Shown here in pieces: positions 1-9,668 of a stretch of 64,000 nt of DNA (its first letter is position 1; the number at the start of each line of letters is the position of its first letter). The stretch comes from Caballeronia sp. SBC1 (lineage in GTDB: Bacteria; Pseudomonadota; Gammaproteobacteria; Burkholderiales; Burkholderiaceae), in contig NZ_CP049159.1 of NCBI RefSeq assembly GCF_011493005.1, positions 620,001 through 684,000 of the forward strand, read 5' to 3'. The translations under genes were made by a program, and so were the position numbers. The notes below the pieces were generated by a model. That model saw only the letters and a program-made list of their open reading frames with translations, was not told the origin of the DNA and did not search any database.

Positions 1-67
1 CTCGACGCGTGGGACGCGCACGTCATGTGTCGTCATCGCACGAACTTAACCCCTCGGAGCTGCCGCA

Positions 68-1429
68 ATGCAAACTGCCGTAAACAAGACATTCGATGAG
101 ATCGCGCCCGGCGATGTTGCGACTTTCCAGCGCACGCTGCAGATCGGTGACATGCGGGCCTGGGGCGCCGCATTTGGTGAGGCGGACACGCTCACCGGTG
201 CGGGCGAAAGCCAGGCTGCTGCTGGCATTGTGACGGCCATGCTGAGTGCACTGGTTGGCTCTGCTCTTCCAGGTCCAGGGAGTGTTATCCGCTCAACCTC
301 GGTGCAGATCAAGGGCGCACTGCCGATCGCCGCAGTGATGACGGTTCGTCTGGTCGTGCGGGAGAAGCGGCGGGATCAGGGGATTGTGGTGCTGGATGGT
401 CAGTGCACAAACCCGGCGGGTCAGATCATTGCGACCGCGATCCTGGAGGTTCTGGCACCGACGACACGTCAGCAGCATCAGGTGGCGCAGCATCGGCTCG
501 AGAACTTGCTCGAGCGCTGTCGCGGTCTCAAGCCGATGCTGACCGGCATCGTGCATCCATGCAGCGCTGATGCCCTGGCCGGCGCGGTGGGGGCCGCTGA
601 GGCCGGGTTGATCGTGCCCGTTTTTTTCGGTCCCGAGGCCGAGATCCGGCGGATTGCGGATCTCGCGCGCCTGGACATTGCCGCGTATAGGTTGGTCGCC
701 ACAGACGGCCCCGAAGAATCGGCCATGAGGGCCGCCACGGCCGCCGGAAACGGTGAAGTCGCGGCACTCATGAAGGGCAGCCTGCACAGCGGCGTTTTCC
801 TGCACGCGGTCATGCAGAAGGAAGCGAAACTGCGCACCGGGCGGTTGATCAGCCACTGCGCGATGGTGTCGGTGCCGACCTATGCCCGCCGCTTCGTCAT
901 CAGCGACGTCGCGCTCAACATCGCACCCGACACCGGCCAGAAGCGCGACATTTGCCAGAATGCGATCGGCTTTGCCCGGGCGCTCGGCATCGACTTGCCG
1001 AAAGTCGCTGTGTTGGCGGCGGTGGAAATGGTGCGCACCGACATGCCGGCCAGTCTCGACGGCGCGATCCTGGCGAAGATGGCGGATCGTCGTCAGATCG
1101 TTGGAGGTATCGTCGACGGGCCGCTCGATCTTGATGCGGCAGTGGATCTCGATGCGGCGCGGATCAAGAATATCTCGTCGCCGGTCGCAGGTGTGGCCGA
1201 TGTCCTGATCGTGCCAAACATTGAAGCCGGCAACATGATTTACAAGAACCTTGCGTTCATGGCCGATGCCCAGACTGCGGGGCTCGTAGTCGGTGCCCGC
1301 GTGCCGCTGATCCTGACCAGCCGTGCTGACACGGCGGCAGCGCGGAGCTTCTCGGCCGCCGCCGCCGTGCTGTATGCAGAGGCGCTGGCGCGCGATCCCT
1401 CGATCGTGCTGCCCGAACCCGCGGAGTAA
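68..1429 (+). CDS. MaoC-like hydratase / phosphate acetyl(butyryl)transferase fusion
   Basis: The 453-aa product joins a MaoC-like hot-dog domain (about residues 10-130) to a phosphotransacetylase domain (about 150-450). Families of this architecture interconvert acyl-CoA and acyl-phosphate. The C-terminal half carries the conserved family stretches around HCAMVSVPTY and the NIEAGNMIYKNLAF segment. The stop codon lies 3 nt before an acetate kinase gene, so the pair should form an acyl-CoA to acyl-phosphate to ATP route in the cytoplasm. The start has GGAG about 10 nt upstream. Acetyl-CoA or a short-chain acyl-CoA as substrate is inference. The 67 bases before it hold no recognisable gene end. 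Confidence 0.9.
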   Translation: MQTAVNKTFDEIAPGDVATFQRTLQIGDMRAWGAAFGEADTLTGAGESQAAAGIVTAMLSALVGSALPGPGSVIRSTSVQIKGALPIAAVMTVRLVVREKRRDQGIVVLDGQCTNPAGQIIATAILEVLAPTTRQQHQVAQHRLENLLERCRGLKPMLTGIVHPCSADALAGAVGAAEAGLIVPVFFGPEAEIRRIADLARLDIAAYRLVATDGPEESAMRAATAAGNGEVAALMKGSLHSGVFLHAVMQKEAKLRTGRLISHCAMVSVPTYARRFVISDVALNIAPDTGQKRDICQNAIGFARALGIDLPKVAVLAAVEMVRTDMPASLDGAILAKMADRRQIVGGIVDGPLDLDAAVDLDAARIKNISSPVAGVADVLIVPNIEAGNMIYKNLAFMADAQTAGLVVGARVPLILTSRADTAAARSFSAAAAVLYAEALARDPSIVLPEPAE

Positions 1430-1432
1430 CTG

Positions 1433-2614
1433 GTGATGAACGAGGTCATCGCCGTCTTTAACGCGGGCTCCACCAGCCTGAAGTTCGGCGCCTATGCGGT
1501 GGATGCTACCGGGTTGCTATCGCTGCGTTGTGAAGGTCAGATCGACAGCATGCAGGGCGACCCGCATTTCATCGTCAAGGATGCTGCTGGCAAGGTGTTG
1601 GGCGCCAATGAGTGGGGCAAGCGTCACACGATCGACCACCGGTTAGCGCTGCATTTCGTCATCGCGTGGCTCGAAGCCAACCTTGCCGAAACGAAAGTGA
1701 TAGCGGCCGGGCACCGGGTGGTGCTCGGCGGAACGCGGTTTGATGGACCGGTCAGGATCGAAGGTGATGTACTGGACTACCTTGACTCGCTGTGCGCCAT
1801 GGAGCCTTCGCACCAGCCCTTCAACGTGCACGGTGCCCGGGCCCTGGCCGAGGCATTCCCGGGCCTGCCGCAGGTTGCCTGTTTCGACACGTCGTTTCAC
1901 CGCACCATGCCGGAGGTTGCGCAGACTTATGCGCTTCCCCAGGACGTGCGCGATGCTGGCGTGCGTCATTGGGGTTACCACGGTATCTCCTACGACTACA
2001 TCAGCCGGCAGGTGCCGAAATTCGCCCCTGATGCGCGACGGGTGATCGCAGCGCACTTGGGCGGCGGTGCCAGCTTGTGCGCGATGCTGGACGGGCGTAG
2101 CGTCGAGACGACAATGGGCTTTGCTGGCGTGTCCGGCCTGCCGATGGCGACGCGCTCGGGCGACGTGCCAACCGGAGCACTGTTCTACCTGCTGCGGCGC
2201 AAGCTTTTCGACGTCGCGTCGTTAGAGAAGATGCTTTACGAGCGAGCGGGCTTGCTTGGATTGTCGGGCATCAGCGACGACATGCGGGTACTGCAGGAGA
2301 GCGAGGATCCACGGGCGGTCGCCGCGATCGATTATTTCGTATACGCGATGACGAAATACGTCGGCGCCTACACGGCCGTGCTCGGCGGGCTGGACGCGTT
2401 GGTGTTCACCGCAGGGATCGGGGAACACTCAGCCGCGGTGCGCGCGGCGCTGTGCGGCAAGCTGGCCTGGCTTGACGTGAAGCTCGACGAGCAGGCGAAT
2501 ACCGCGGGCGGCCCGCGCATATCCACCCCGAAGAGCGGGGTGTCGGTCTGGGTCATCCCGACGAACGAAGACCTGATGATCGCGCAGCATACCCTGGCGC
2601 TCATGCACCATTAG
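1433..2614 (+). CDS. ackA: acetate kinase
   Basis: This 393-aa protein belongs to the acetate/propionate kinase family, which makes ATP from acetyl phosphate. It shows the N-terminal phosphate-binding motif FNAGSTSLKFG, the central HLGGGAS loop, the TRSGD segment and the C-terminal adenosine motif FTAGIGEHSA. Translation may begin at GTG 1433 or at ATG 1436, which is one codon later. It follows the phosphotransacetylase fusion almost without a gap, so the two are one operon giving substrate-level phosphorylation, useful when respiration is limited. Confidence 0.93.
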   Translation: MMNEVIAVFNAGSTSLKFGAYAVDATGLLSLRCEGQIDSMQGDPHFIVKDAAGKVLGANEWGKRHTIDHRLALHFVIAWLEANLAETKVIAAGHRVVLGGTRFDGPVRIEGDVLDYLDSLCAMEPSHQPFNVHGARALAEAFPGLPQVACFDTSFHRTMPEVAQTYALPQDVRDAGVRHWGYHGISYDYISRQVPKFAPDARRVIAAHLGGGASLCAMLDGRSVETTMGFAGVSGLPMATRSGDVPTGALFYLLRRKLFDVASLEKMLYERAGLLGLSGISDDMRVLQESEDPRAVAAIDYFVYAMTKYVGAYTAVLGGLDALVFTAGIGEHSAAVRAALCGKLAWLDVKLDEQANTAGGPRISTPKSGVSVWVIPTNEDLMIAQHTLALMHH

Positions 2615-2770
2615 ATTAACTAACTATCTTGGTGGCACGGCGAACGTGCCTCCCAAAGCCCGGCGCGAATGGACTACGCCAGGTGAAGCTGAAATGAACG
2701 GGGGACGGGACGGCTGCATCCAGCACCGCGCCAACTCTCCTACGTCACAAAGACAGAAGGAACACCCATC

Positions 2771-5359
2771 ATGGCACCTGACAACGCTCCTTCCCAGGCT
2801 GGAGATTCCAAGCCGGGTTCCAAGCCGATTTCTAAGCCTGACCCGAACGAAGCGCTGAAGTCGCTGTCCATGCCGGATCTACAGGCAAAGCTGGGCTCGT
2901 CGCCGAACGGTCTCAGTCAGGCCGAGGCGACGAAGCGGCTCGCTCAATACGGACCTAACGAGATTGAAGAAAAGAAAACCAATCCGTTGCTGAAGTTCCT
3001 GTCGTATTTTTGGGGACCCATTCCGTGGATGATCGAAGCGGCAGTGATCCTTTCCGCGGTAGCCCGACATTGGCCTGACTTTGCCATCATCTCTGTGCTA
3101 CTGCTGTCCAACGCGCTAGTCGGGTTCTGGGAAGAACGCCAGGCTGGCAACGCCATAGCCGCCCTGAAGGCCCAATTAGCGATTACGGCCAAGGTAATAC
3201 GCGATGGCAAATGGGGTAGCCCGGCCGCGCGGGAGTTAGTGCCGGGTGACGTCATCCGCGTGCGCCTGGGCGATATCGTGCCGGCTGACGCGCGCTTGCT
3301 GGAGGGTGACCCGATCGAAGTGGATCAGTCCGCGCTAACGGGAGAATCACTGCCCGTCACGCGTAAAGCGGGCGAGGCCGTATTTTCCGGTTCCATCATT
3401 CGCCAGGGTGAAATCGGCGCGCTGGTCTATGCCACGGGCACGAACACCTACTTCGGCAAGACGGCTCAACTGGTGCAAGAGGCGCATACCGTCAGCCACT
3501 TCCAACGCGCCGTGCTCAAGATCGGCAACTACCTGATCATTCTCGCGGTGGTTCTGGTGGCCGCAATCGTTGTCGTCGCGATTGTTCGTGGTGATCCTAT
3601 TCTCACCACATTGCAGTTCGCCTTGGTGCTGACCGTGGCCGCGATTCCCGTGGCGATGCCCACGGTTCTCTCGGTGACCATGGCCGTCGGCGCACGTCTG
3701 CTGGCCAGGAAAAAAGCGATCGTGACCCGGTTGTCGGCCATCGAGGAACTCGCCGGGGTGGACATCTTGTGCTCGGACAAGACCGGCACGCTGACTCAGA
3801 ACAAGTTGACCCTCGGTGATCCATTCTGTGTCAACGACATTCCCGCCGATCAAGTCATCCTGAATGCCGCGCTCGCGTCGCGTGAGGAAGACAAGGACAC
3901 GATCGATCTTGCGGTGATTGGCGGCTTGAAGAGCGATCAGGCCTTGAAGGGCTACCAGGTGGTCCATTTCCAGCCGTTCGACCCGGTGCACAAGCGCACC
4001 GAAGCCACGGTAAAGGGGACGGACGGAAAAGAGTTCAAGGTTGCCAAGGGCGCGCCGCAGGTGATCCTGGAGCTGGCGGCCAATGCCGCGCAGGTGAAGG
4101 CCGCCGTCGAGAAGGCCGTCAACGAATTCGCAACACGCGGCTTTCGTTCATTGGGGGTCGCTCGTGCCGATGGAGACGGCCAGTGGCAATTCATTGGCGT
4201 ACTGCCCATGTTTGATCCGCCACGCGACGATGCCCGCGCAACCATCGCGACCGCGCGCCAGATGGGCGTAAGCGTCAAGATGGTGACCGGCGATGCACGG
4301 GCTATCGCCGAGGAAACTGCAAAAAAACTGGGCTTAGGCGCGAATATTCTTGATGCCAGCGGTTTCGGTGACGCGAAGCGTGTTGAGACGGCGCAGTTTG
4401 CGTCGTCCATCGAGAAGGCGGACGGTTTCGCGCAAGTGTTCCCCGAACACAAATTCCATATAGTCGATGTCCTGCAACGAGGCGGCCACATCGTTGGCAT
4501 GACCGGTGATGGAGTGAACGACGCTCCTGCCTTGAAAAAGGCCGATTGCGGCATTGCTGTTTCGGGTGCAACCGATGCAGCACGGGCTGCGGCGTCCATC
4601 GTACTGATGACGCCGGGCCTCTCGGTGATCATAGACGCGATCAAGGAGAGCCGGAAGATTTTCCAGCGAATGAACAGCTACGCGATGTACCGCATCGCGG
4701 AGACCTTGCGCGTGCTGCTGTTCATGACGCTCTCGATCCTCATCTTCAACTTTTATCCGTTGACTGCGGTGATGATCGTGATGCTGGCGTTGCTTAACGA
4801 CGGCGCCATCCTGTCCATTGCCTACGACAATGTTCACTACAAGGACCAGCCCGAGGCCTGGAACATGCGCCTGGTGCTGGGCATCGCCACGGTGCTGGGT
4901 ATGGTCGGCCCCGTCGCCTCATTTGGCTTGTTTTTCCTTGGCGATCGCGTTTTCCATCTCGACCGTCCGCATCTCCAGACATTGATGTATCTGATGCTGT
5001 CGGTAGCTGGGCATCTGACGATTTTCCAGACACGCACGCGCGGCCCGTTCTGGTCGATACGTCCTGCGCGAATTTTGCTGTTGGCGGTGTTTGGCACGCA
5101 GGCGCTTGCGACGCTGATCGCGGTATATGGGCTGTTTATGACGCCAATCGGCTGGGGCTGGGCATTGCTGGTCTGGGGCTACGCGCTGGTGTGGTTCCTC
5201 GTGACCGACCCGGTGAAACTCCTCGCCTACCGGATTCTCGATCCCGTCAAAGCGCAGCCTAAGGTCGAAGGCAGCTCGGAGCCTCGACCCGAAGCCAAAG
5301 CCGGGCCTGAGCCCGAAGCCCACGCGCCGCTGCTGGTGAAGCCACAGACTACTAAATGA
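2771..5359 (+). CDS. plasma-membrane P-type proton-efflux ATPase
   Basis: The 862-aa protein is a type III (H+-exporting) P-type ATPase. Visible motifs are TGES of the actuator domain (about residue 190), the phosphorylation motif DKTGTLT (Asp near 336) and the hinge GDGVNDAP (about 579). Hydrophobic segments lie near 75-115 and 250-310, with about six more in the C-terminal third. The N-terminus is a Ser/Lys/Pro-rich soluble tail and the C-terminus a Pro/Glu-rich one. AGAAGGAA precedes the ATG. A polyphosphate kinase gene starts 43 nt downstream. Proton export would consume ATP, so the pairing suggests pH homeostasis with polyphosphate as energy reserve (inference). Confidence 0.92.
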   Translation: MAPDNAPSQAGDSKPGSKPISKPDPNEALKSLSMPDLQAKLGSSPNGLSQAEATKRLAQYGPNEIEEKKTNPLLKFLSYFWGPIPWMIEAAVILSAVARHWPDFAIISVLLLSNALVGFWEERQAGNAIAALKAQLAITAKVIRDGKWGSPAARELVPGDVIRVRLGDIVPADARLLEGDPIEVDQSALTGESLPVTRKAGEAVFSGSIIRQGEIGALVYATGTNTYFGKTAQLVQEAHTVSHFQRAVLKIGNYLIILAVVLVAAIVVVAIVRGDPILTTLQFALVLTVAAIPVAMPTVLSVTMAVGARLLARKKAIVTRLSAIEELAGVDILCSDKTGTLTQNKLTLGDPFCVNDIPADQVILNAALASREEDKDTIDLAVIGGLKSDQALKGYQVVHFQPFDPVHKRTEATVKGTDGKEFKVAKGAPQVILELAANAAQVKAAVEKAVNEFATRGFRSLGVARADGDGQWQFIGVLPMFDPPRDDARATIATARQMGVSVKMVTGDARAIAEETAKKLGLGANILDASGFGDAKRVETAQFASSIEKADGFAQVFPEHKFHIVDVLQRGGHIVGMTGDGVNDAPALKKADCGIAVSGATDAARAAASIVLMTPGLSVIIDAIKESRKIFQRMNSYAMYRIAETLRVLLFMTLSILIFNFYPLTAVMIVMLALLNDGAILSIAYDNVHYKDQPEAWNMRLVLGIATVLGMVGPVASFGLFFLGDRVFHLDRPHLQTLMYLMLSVAGHLTIFQTRTRGPFWSIRPARILLLAVFGTQALATLIAVYGLFMTPIGWGWALLVWGYALVWFLVTDPVKLLAYRILDPVKAQPKVEGSSEPRPEAKAGPEPEAHAPLLVKPQTTK

Positions 5360-5402
5360 ATCAACGAACGCTATCCGCGGCAAAGTCGCAGGAAGGAATA
5401 CG

Positions 5403-6272
5403 ATGAAAATACATTCGAAAGACTTTCGCGTACGCGAAGGGGACGAGGTCAATCTCGAAAAATGGCCAACGAAGGTTGATCCCGTCTACGAATCGAAGGA
5501 GCAATACCAGAAGCTTCTGGAAGAACATGTCGCTCAACTGAGTTCGATGCAACAGCTTCACTATGCATCCAACCGCCACGCCGTCCTGTTGATATTCCAG
5601 GCAATGGATGCGGCCGGAAAAGACGGTGCTATCAGGCATGTGATGTCCGGAGTCAATCCTCAAGGTTGCCAGGTATTCAGCTTCAAGCATCCGAGCGACG
5701 CTGAACTGGAACACGACTTCCTTTGGCGAACCACGCGTGATCTACCCGAACGCGGGCGGATCGGCATCTTCAACCGATCCTATTACGAGGAAGTACTAAT
5801 CGTCCGCGTGCATCCCGAGATCCTTCGCAGCGAGGGGCTCCCGGACGCGGTTCATGACGACAAGACGCTCTGGCACGATCGGTACCGTTCAATCGCTGAT
5901 TTGGAGAAACATCTTCATAGCAACGGGACTCGCATCGTCAAGTTCTTCCTGCACCTCTCGAAGGAAGAACAGCGCAAGCGCTTTCTGGCGCGTATCGACG
6001 AGCCTGAGAAGAACTGGAAATTCAGCCTCGCGGACATCAAGGAGCGCAAATTCTGGAAACACTATATGAAGGCCTATGAAGAATGCCTTAGCGCGACGAG
6101 CACAACGGATTCTCCATGGTATGTTGTTCCGGCCGATGACAAAGAGAACGCCCGGCTCATCGTTTCCAAGATCGTCCTCGATACGTTCGAAGGACTAAAA
6201 ATGTCCTATCCGAAGACGAGTGCGGAGCGTCGGGACGAACTGCTATCGATCCGCAAGCAGCTTGAAGAATGA
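5403..6272 (+). CDS. ppk2: PPK2-family polyphosphate kinase
   Basis: The 289-aa protein is a single-domain PPK2 (polyphosphate:nucleotide phosphotransferase). It contains the Walker A-like motif MDAAGKDG (about residues 67-74), the [15 protein letters not shown] stretch and the FNRSYYEEV region typical of the family. Such short PPK2 enzymes use polyphosphate to phosphorylate AMP and/or ADP; which nucleotide is preferred cannot be decided here. AGGAAGGA lies just upstream of the ATG. It is probably co-transcribed with the P-type ATPase. Confidence 0.92.
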   Translation: MKIHSKDFRVREGDEVNLEKWPTKVDPVYESKEQYQKLLEEHVAQLSSMQQLHYASNRHAVLLIFQAMDAAGKDGAIRHVMSGVNPQGCQVFSFKHPSDAELEHDFLWRTTRDLPERGRIGIFNRSYYEEVLIVRVHPEILRSEGLPDAVHDDKTLWHDRYRSIADLEKHLHSNGTRIVKFFLHLSKEEQRKRFLARIDEPEKNWKFSLADIKERKFWKHYMKAYEECLSATSTTDSPWYVVPADDKENARLIVSKIVLDTFEGLKMSYPKTSAERRDELLSIRKQLEE

Positions 6273-6369
6273 TGACTCGAAATTGAGTGGCCATGCGGCG
6301 AAGAAGATCCGGCCGCCCGGTTGTAATCGATGCTCTGCGTTTACTGGAGCGTATCGGTGAAGGGGAGCG

Positions 6370-6552
6370 TTAAAAACCGTGGGGTAGCAGCTCTTCCACT
6401 CGTTGTGACTGGTTAAGGAGTGCAGCAACCTCGGCGGTCAACTCGTCCATGCGCTGCCTGAAAAGTGCGAGGCGTTCGCTTGGATCACTGTTGATCACAA
6501 CACGCTGCACGCCGTCGATATGCATGCTGGCCCGTAGAGCCCGGTTACGCAC
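6370..6552 (-). CDS. small hypothetical protein
   Basis: A 60-aa reading frame opens at GTG 6552 (an alternative start is ATG 6525). The C-terminal two thirds look like an amphipathic helix with Leu/Glu/Arg periodicity (FRQRMDELTAEVAALLNQ). There is no family I recognise and the ribosome binding site is weak. It sits alone between ppk2 and the insertion element, so it could be a remnant of a longer gene. Confidence 0.35.
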   Translation of the reverse strand: MRNRALRASMHIDGVQRVVINSDPSERLALFRQRMDELTAEVAALLNQSQRVEELLPHGF

Positions 6553-6676
6553 ACTTTCTTAAACAGAACTTAAGAAGGAAGTTAAGTCGTCCCTGTCAAC
6601 GAGCTTTCCAACTATGTGGCTGCAAGTGAATGCACTATCGCCGGGGTCACTATTGGTATTAAATACAAAGTAGGAA

Positions 6677-6691
6677 TTGTACTAAACCGCT
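6677..6691 (+). repeat. left terminal inverted repeat of the IS91-like element
   Basis: TTGTACTAAACCGCT matches the reverse complement of 9197-9211 in 14 of 15 positions. It continues into a small hairpin, ACCGC-TGAC-GCGGT (6686-6699), which is the kind of structure found at IS91 ends. Confidence 0.65.
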
Positions 6692-6846
6692 GACGCGGTA
6701 GTGGGAGGGAAGCGGAGGTCAGTGCCTGGCGTTCGGCCAGGACGGTTATCGGATGCCTGGCCACGAGGAAGGGACGCGCAGGCGGGCAGGAGCAGCATGG
6801 AGGTGCCCGACCGGGCATGCCATCCCCTGTCTCCTGGAGGTTCGCC

Positions 6847-7725
6847 ATGACACTGCTCCGCCAACGCATGCTGCACGACATGCAGATCCGCAACCTTGCT
6901 GTCAACACGCAGAAGACCTATCTCCTGCAGGTTTCCAGTTTCGCCCGACATTTCCGGCGCTCACCCGAGGTGCTCGGTCCCGAAGAGATCCGTGCCTGGA
7001 TTATCCACCTGACCAACGAACGCAAGCTCGCGCCAGCCAGTGTCCAACTGGCCGTAGGCTCGCTGCGCTTCCTGTACCGCATCACGCTCAGGCAAGACTG
7101 GAGTGACGAGGATTTCCCGTTGCCCAAACGGCCCCTGAAGCTGCCCGTCATCCTGAGCTTCGAGGAAGTCACGCGCTTCTTCGAGTCGATTCCCAGCCTG
7201 AAACAGCGCGCCATCCTGATGACGGCCTATGCGGCCGGCCTGCGTGTCTCCGAAGTCGTGCATCTGAAGGTCAGTGATATCGACAGCCAGCGGATGATGA
7301 TCCGTGTCTGCCAGGGTAAAGGCCGTAAGGATCGCTACGTAATGCTCTCTCCGCGTCTGCTCGAGGTCCTGCGACTGTACTGGCAGGACGCCCACCCGAG
7401 GGAATGGCTCTTTCCAGGGAGTATTCCGGGGCGGCCCATCACCCGCCATGCCGTGGGCGACGCATGCCACCTTGCACGTGAGCGCAGCGGCATCACGAAA
7501 CCCGTTACGCCACATTCTTTGAGGCACGCATTCGCCACTCATCTGCTGGAAACCGGTGCTGATGTACGCAGGATCCAGCTGCTCATGGGACATCGCAGCA
7601 TGGCGACCACGGCACGGTACCTCAAGCTGGCGACGAGCACCGTGTGCGCCACCACCAGTCCCTTCGACCTGCTGCCGCATCCCGCACCCGTTCCACCCCA
7701 GCCGCCTGCGCCCGAGTACTTCTGA
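6847..7725 (+). CDS. tyrosine recombinase (integrase) of the IS91-like element
   Basis: This is a phage-integrase-family protein of 292 aa from ATG 6847, or 302 aa from ATG 6817. An N-terminal SAM-like DNA-binding domain (about 1-90) is followed by the catalytic domain with Arg in AAGLRVSEV, Lys in GKGRKDRYV, the HSLRH box, and the LMGHRSMATTARYLK segment carrying the nucleophilic Tyr. GGAGG precedes 6847 closely, which favours that start. All catalytic residues are present. It stops 8 nt before the transposase gene. In two-gene IS91 relatives the role of this protein is unclear; resolution or integration is inferred. Confidence 0.88.
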   Translation: MTLLRQRMLHDMQIRNLAVNTQKTYLLQVSSFARHFRRSPEVLGPEEIRAWIIHLTNERKLAPASVQLAVGSLRFLYRITLRQDWSDEDFPLPKRPLKLPVILSFEEVTRFFESIPSLKQRAILMTAYAAGLRVSEVVHLKVSDIDSQRMMIRVCQGKGRKDRYVMLSPRLLEVLRLYWQDAHPREWLFPGSIPGRPITRHAVGDACHLARERSGITKPVTPHSLRHAFATHLLETGADVRRIQLLMGHRSMATTARYLKLATSTVCATTSPFDLLPHPAPVPPQPPAPEYF

Positions 7726-7733
7726 AGCCGGCG

Positions 7734-8942
7734 ATGCGACCGGCGCTCGAGGTGGCGGACATCTTCCGCCGCTGCGGCCCTCACTACCGGCAGACCCATG
7801 CCGACGCCCTCAGTCGTGCCCAGCACCGCGCGATGAGCGCCATCGAGCTATGCCGCACCGCCGCGCTCGGCGGTCATGTCGAGCAGTGCGATGCCTGCGG
7901 CCATCAGCGCATTGCCTACGACTCGTGTCGCCATCGCTGCTGTCCGAAGTGCCAGTCGCTTGCCCGCGCGCAATGGCTCGAACGCCGGCGCGCAGAGCTG
8001 CTTTGCGCGGTCGAGTATTTCCACGTCGTCTTCACACTCCCCGAGCCCATCGCTGCGCTCGCGTACCAGAACAAGAAGACCCTCTACGATCTGCTTTTCC
8101 GCACCAGCGCCGAGACGCTGCGCACGATCGCCGCCGATCCGAAACACCTGGGCGCGGAAATCGGCTTCATCACGGTCCTGCACACGTGGGGGCAGAATCT
8201 GCTACACCATCCGCACGTGCATTGCGTGGTACCGGGCGGCGGCATCGCCCCGGACGGCGAACGCTGGATTGCCTGCCGGCCAGGCTTCTTCCTGCCCGTT
8301 CGGGTACTCTCGCGGCTCTTCCGGCGGCTCTTTCTCGACCAGTTGCACCGCGCGTTCGATGCCGGCGCGCTGCGCTTGCATGGCCAGCTCGAGCCGTTGC
8401 GTGATCCGCGAGCGTTCGCCGCCTGGCTCGCGCCCGCTGCTCACGCGGAGTGGGTCGTCTACGCGAAACCACCGTTTGGGGGCGCCGCACAGGTGCTCGA
8501 TTACCTGGGCCGCTACACGCATCGCGTCGCCATCTCGAATAACCGGTTGCTGCGCTTTGATGGCGATTCGGTCCTCTTCCAGTGGAAGGACTACCGTCAC
8601 GAAGCCCGCCACCGGACCATGACGCTCACCGCCGACGAGTTCATCCGCCGCTTCCTGCTGCACGTGCTGCCCGTCGGCTTCAAGCGCATCCGCAGCTACG
8701 GGTGTCTCGCCAACTGTCATCGGGCAGACCGCCTCGCCACCTGCCGGCGGCTGCTCGGCGTCGAGCCGCCCGCCGCTGCGTCGCCCGCCGTCGGGGAAGA
8801 CTACCGTGACCGTTACCTGCGGCTCACCGGCAAATCACTTCGCGACTGCCCAGTGTGCGGCAAGGGCCAGATGGTCCGCATCGAAGGCGGTGTGCCTGGC
8901 ATCCTGCCGCGCGCTCCGCCTGACCCGAGCCATGTGCACTGA
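7734..8942 (+). CDS. IS91-family HUH transposase
   Basis: The 402-aa product has an N-terminal zinc-binding region (CDACG...CRHRCCPKCQ), the HUH metal motif HVHCV (about residues 162-166), the helix YLGRYTHRVAISN carrying the candidate catalytic Tyr, and a C-terminal CPVCGKG cluster. This composition is that of the rolling-circle transposases of IS91/ISCR elements. I chose ATG 7734 because it follows the integrase stop directly; the frame also extends upstream to 7644, overlapping the integrase. Length is normal and no disruption is seen. Confidence 0.92.
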   Translation: MRPALEVADIFRRCGPHYRQTHADALSRAQHRAMSAIELCRTAALGGHVEQCDACGHQRIAYDSCRHRCCPKCQSLARAQWLERRRAELLCAVEYFHVVFTLPEPIAALAYQNKKTLYDLLFRTSAETLRTIAADPKHLGAEIGFITVLHTWGQNLLHHPHVHCVVPGGGIAPDGERWIACRPGFFLPVRVLSRLFRRLFLDQLHRAFDAGALRLHGQLEPLRDPRAFAAWLAPAAHAEWVVYAKPPFGGAAQVLDYLGRYTHRVAISNNRLLRFDGDSVLFQWKDYRHEARHRTMTLTADEFIRRFLLHVLPVGFKRIRSYGCLANCHRADRLATCRRLLGVEPPAAASPAVGEDYRDRYLRLTGKSLRDCPVCGKGQMVRIEGGVPGILPRAPPDPSHVH

Positions 8943-9196
8943 CCGGTATCAGCACCACCCCGAGCACGTTGGTCTTCCCCTATGCGGCCAACGCGAACCG
9001 ACTCGTGCCTTAGCGTCGTCGCACCATCACAATGCCGTGAAACTGCGCACTACCTGCCCGTTGACCCTCGAATTCCCGCTGTCTTCGCGCGGCCGGCTCT
9101 TTCAGACCGCCTCGTTCCAGCGTGCAATGGCCAGGCGCCCGGTAGTGCGAATTACCGCGCCGTTCATTCAATGCCCATAGAAGCAAACGCCTGCGG

Positions 9197-9211
9197 AGCG
9201 GTTTAGCACAA
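9197..9211 (-). repeat. right terminal inverted repeat of the IS91-like element
   Basis: AGCGGTTTAGCACAA mirrors the left end with one mismatch. The bases just inside (AAACGCCTGCGGAGCGGTTT, 9185-9204) can fold into an imperfect hairpin. The 8943-9196 stretch between the transposase stop and this end has no credible gene. Confidence 0.65.
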
Positions 9212-9213
9212 AC

Positions 9214-9293
9214 ATTTTTTTGATTACCGATCGCGGACTGGCCCCGACCGGCCTCCTCACGCATCAGTAGCCGCGATCGCCAACCAAAAAAAT
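9214..9293. repeat. long imperfect inverted repeat next to the insertion element
   Basis: The arms are 9214-9236 and 9271-9293. Each is 23 nt, pairing at 20 positions, with a poly-T/poly-A outer part and a shared CGATCGCGG inner part. A 34-nt spacer separates them. It begins two bases after the right end of the IS91-like element. It could be a bidirectional terminator-like hairpin or the remnant of a small mobile unit. No gene is seen between 9212 and 9413. Confidence 0.6.
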
Positions 9294-9413
9294 CTCTGCT
9301 GTTGAAGCGCCATCGCAAAGCCTTGCCGGATAGCAATGCTCGCAGCGGTGCGAAAGGTTCGTGCCAAGTAACGCTTTTAAGCGAGGTGATCATCCTTCGC
9401 AGGGGAGGCTCCA

Positions 9414-9668
9414 ATGAGATTGATACATGGATTCGATTTGATTCAGAAGACGATCAAGAATGCCCTTCATGACGTCGCGGCCGAGATATCGAGCGAGTAC
9501 AAATCGCTCGCGGGGGAGCAGCCAGCGGCGGAATGGGCACTTGTCTACAGGACTGCCACGGGTTTCTGTTGTGTCTATCATGACCGCTCCGTTGAGTTTA
9601 AAGAGATGCTCGATGTTCAGATATGGGCTGAGGAAAACGAGGTCCAAACTTACTATGTCGGACTATGA
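9414..9668 (+). CDS. hypothetical 84-aa protein
   Basis: The short frame has a good ribosome binding site (GGGGAGG about 6 nt before ATG). The product is soluble and acidic, with the start MRLIHGFDLIQKTIKNALHD and a central Tyr/Trp-rich segment, and it looks like a real coding sequence by composition. I do not recognise a family. It stands alone between the insertion element and the ClC gene. Confidence 0.5.
   Translation: MRLIHGFDLIQKTIKNALHDVAAEISSEYKSLAGEQPAAEWALVYRTATGFCCVYHDRSVEFKEMLDVQIWAEENEVQTYYVGL

Larger units (their letters stand above)
6677..9211. mobile_element. IS91-like insertion sequence carrying a tyrosine recombinase and an HUH transposase
   Basis: Two genes lie between short imperfect inverted ends: TTGTACTAAACCGCT at 6677-6691, and AGCGGTTTAGCACAA at 9197-9211, whose reverse complement differs from the left end at one base. 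The enclosed 2535 bp contain a tyrosine recombinase followed after 8 nt by an IS91-type transposase. Such two-gene IS91 relatives are known. I see no target duplication, as expected for rolling-circle transposition. Both genes look intact, so the element may be active. Confidence 0.75.

Noticed and set aside
2646..2858. 70-codon frame before the P-type ATPase
   Set aside because: It overlaps the ATPase start in another frame, and the ATPase has the better ribosome binding site and homology.
9010..9414. 134-codon minus-strand frame across the right end of the IS91-like element
   Set aside because: It spans the element end and the inverted repeat and has Arg-rich composition; not a credible gene.
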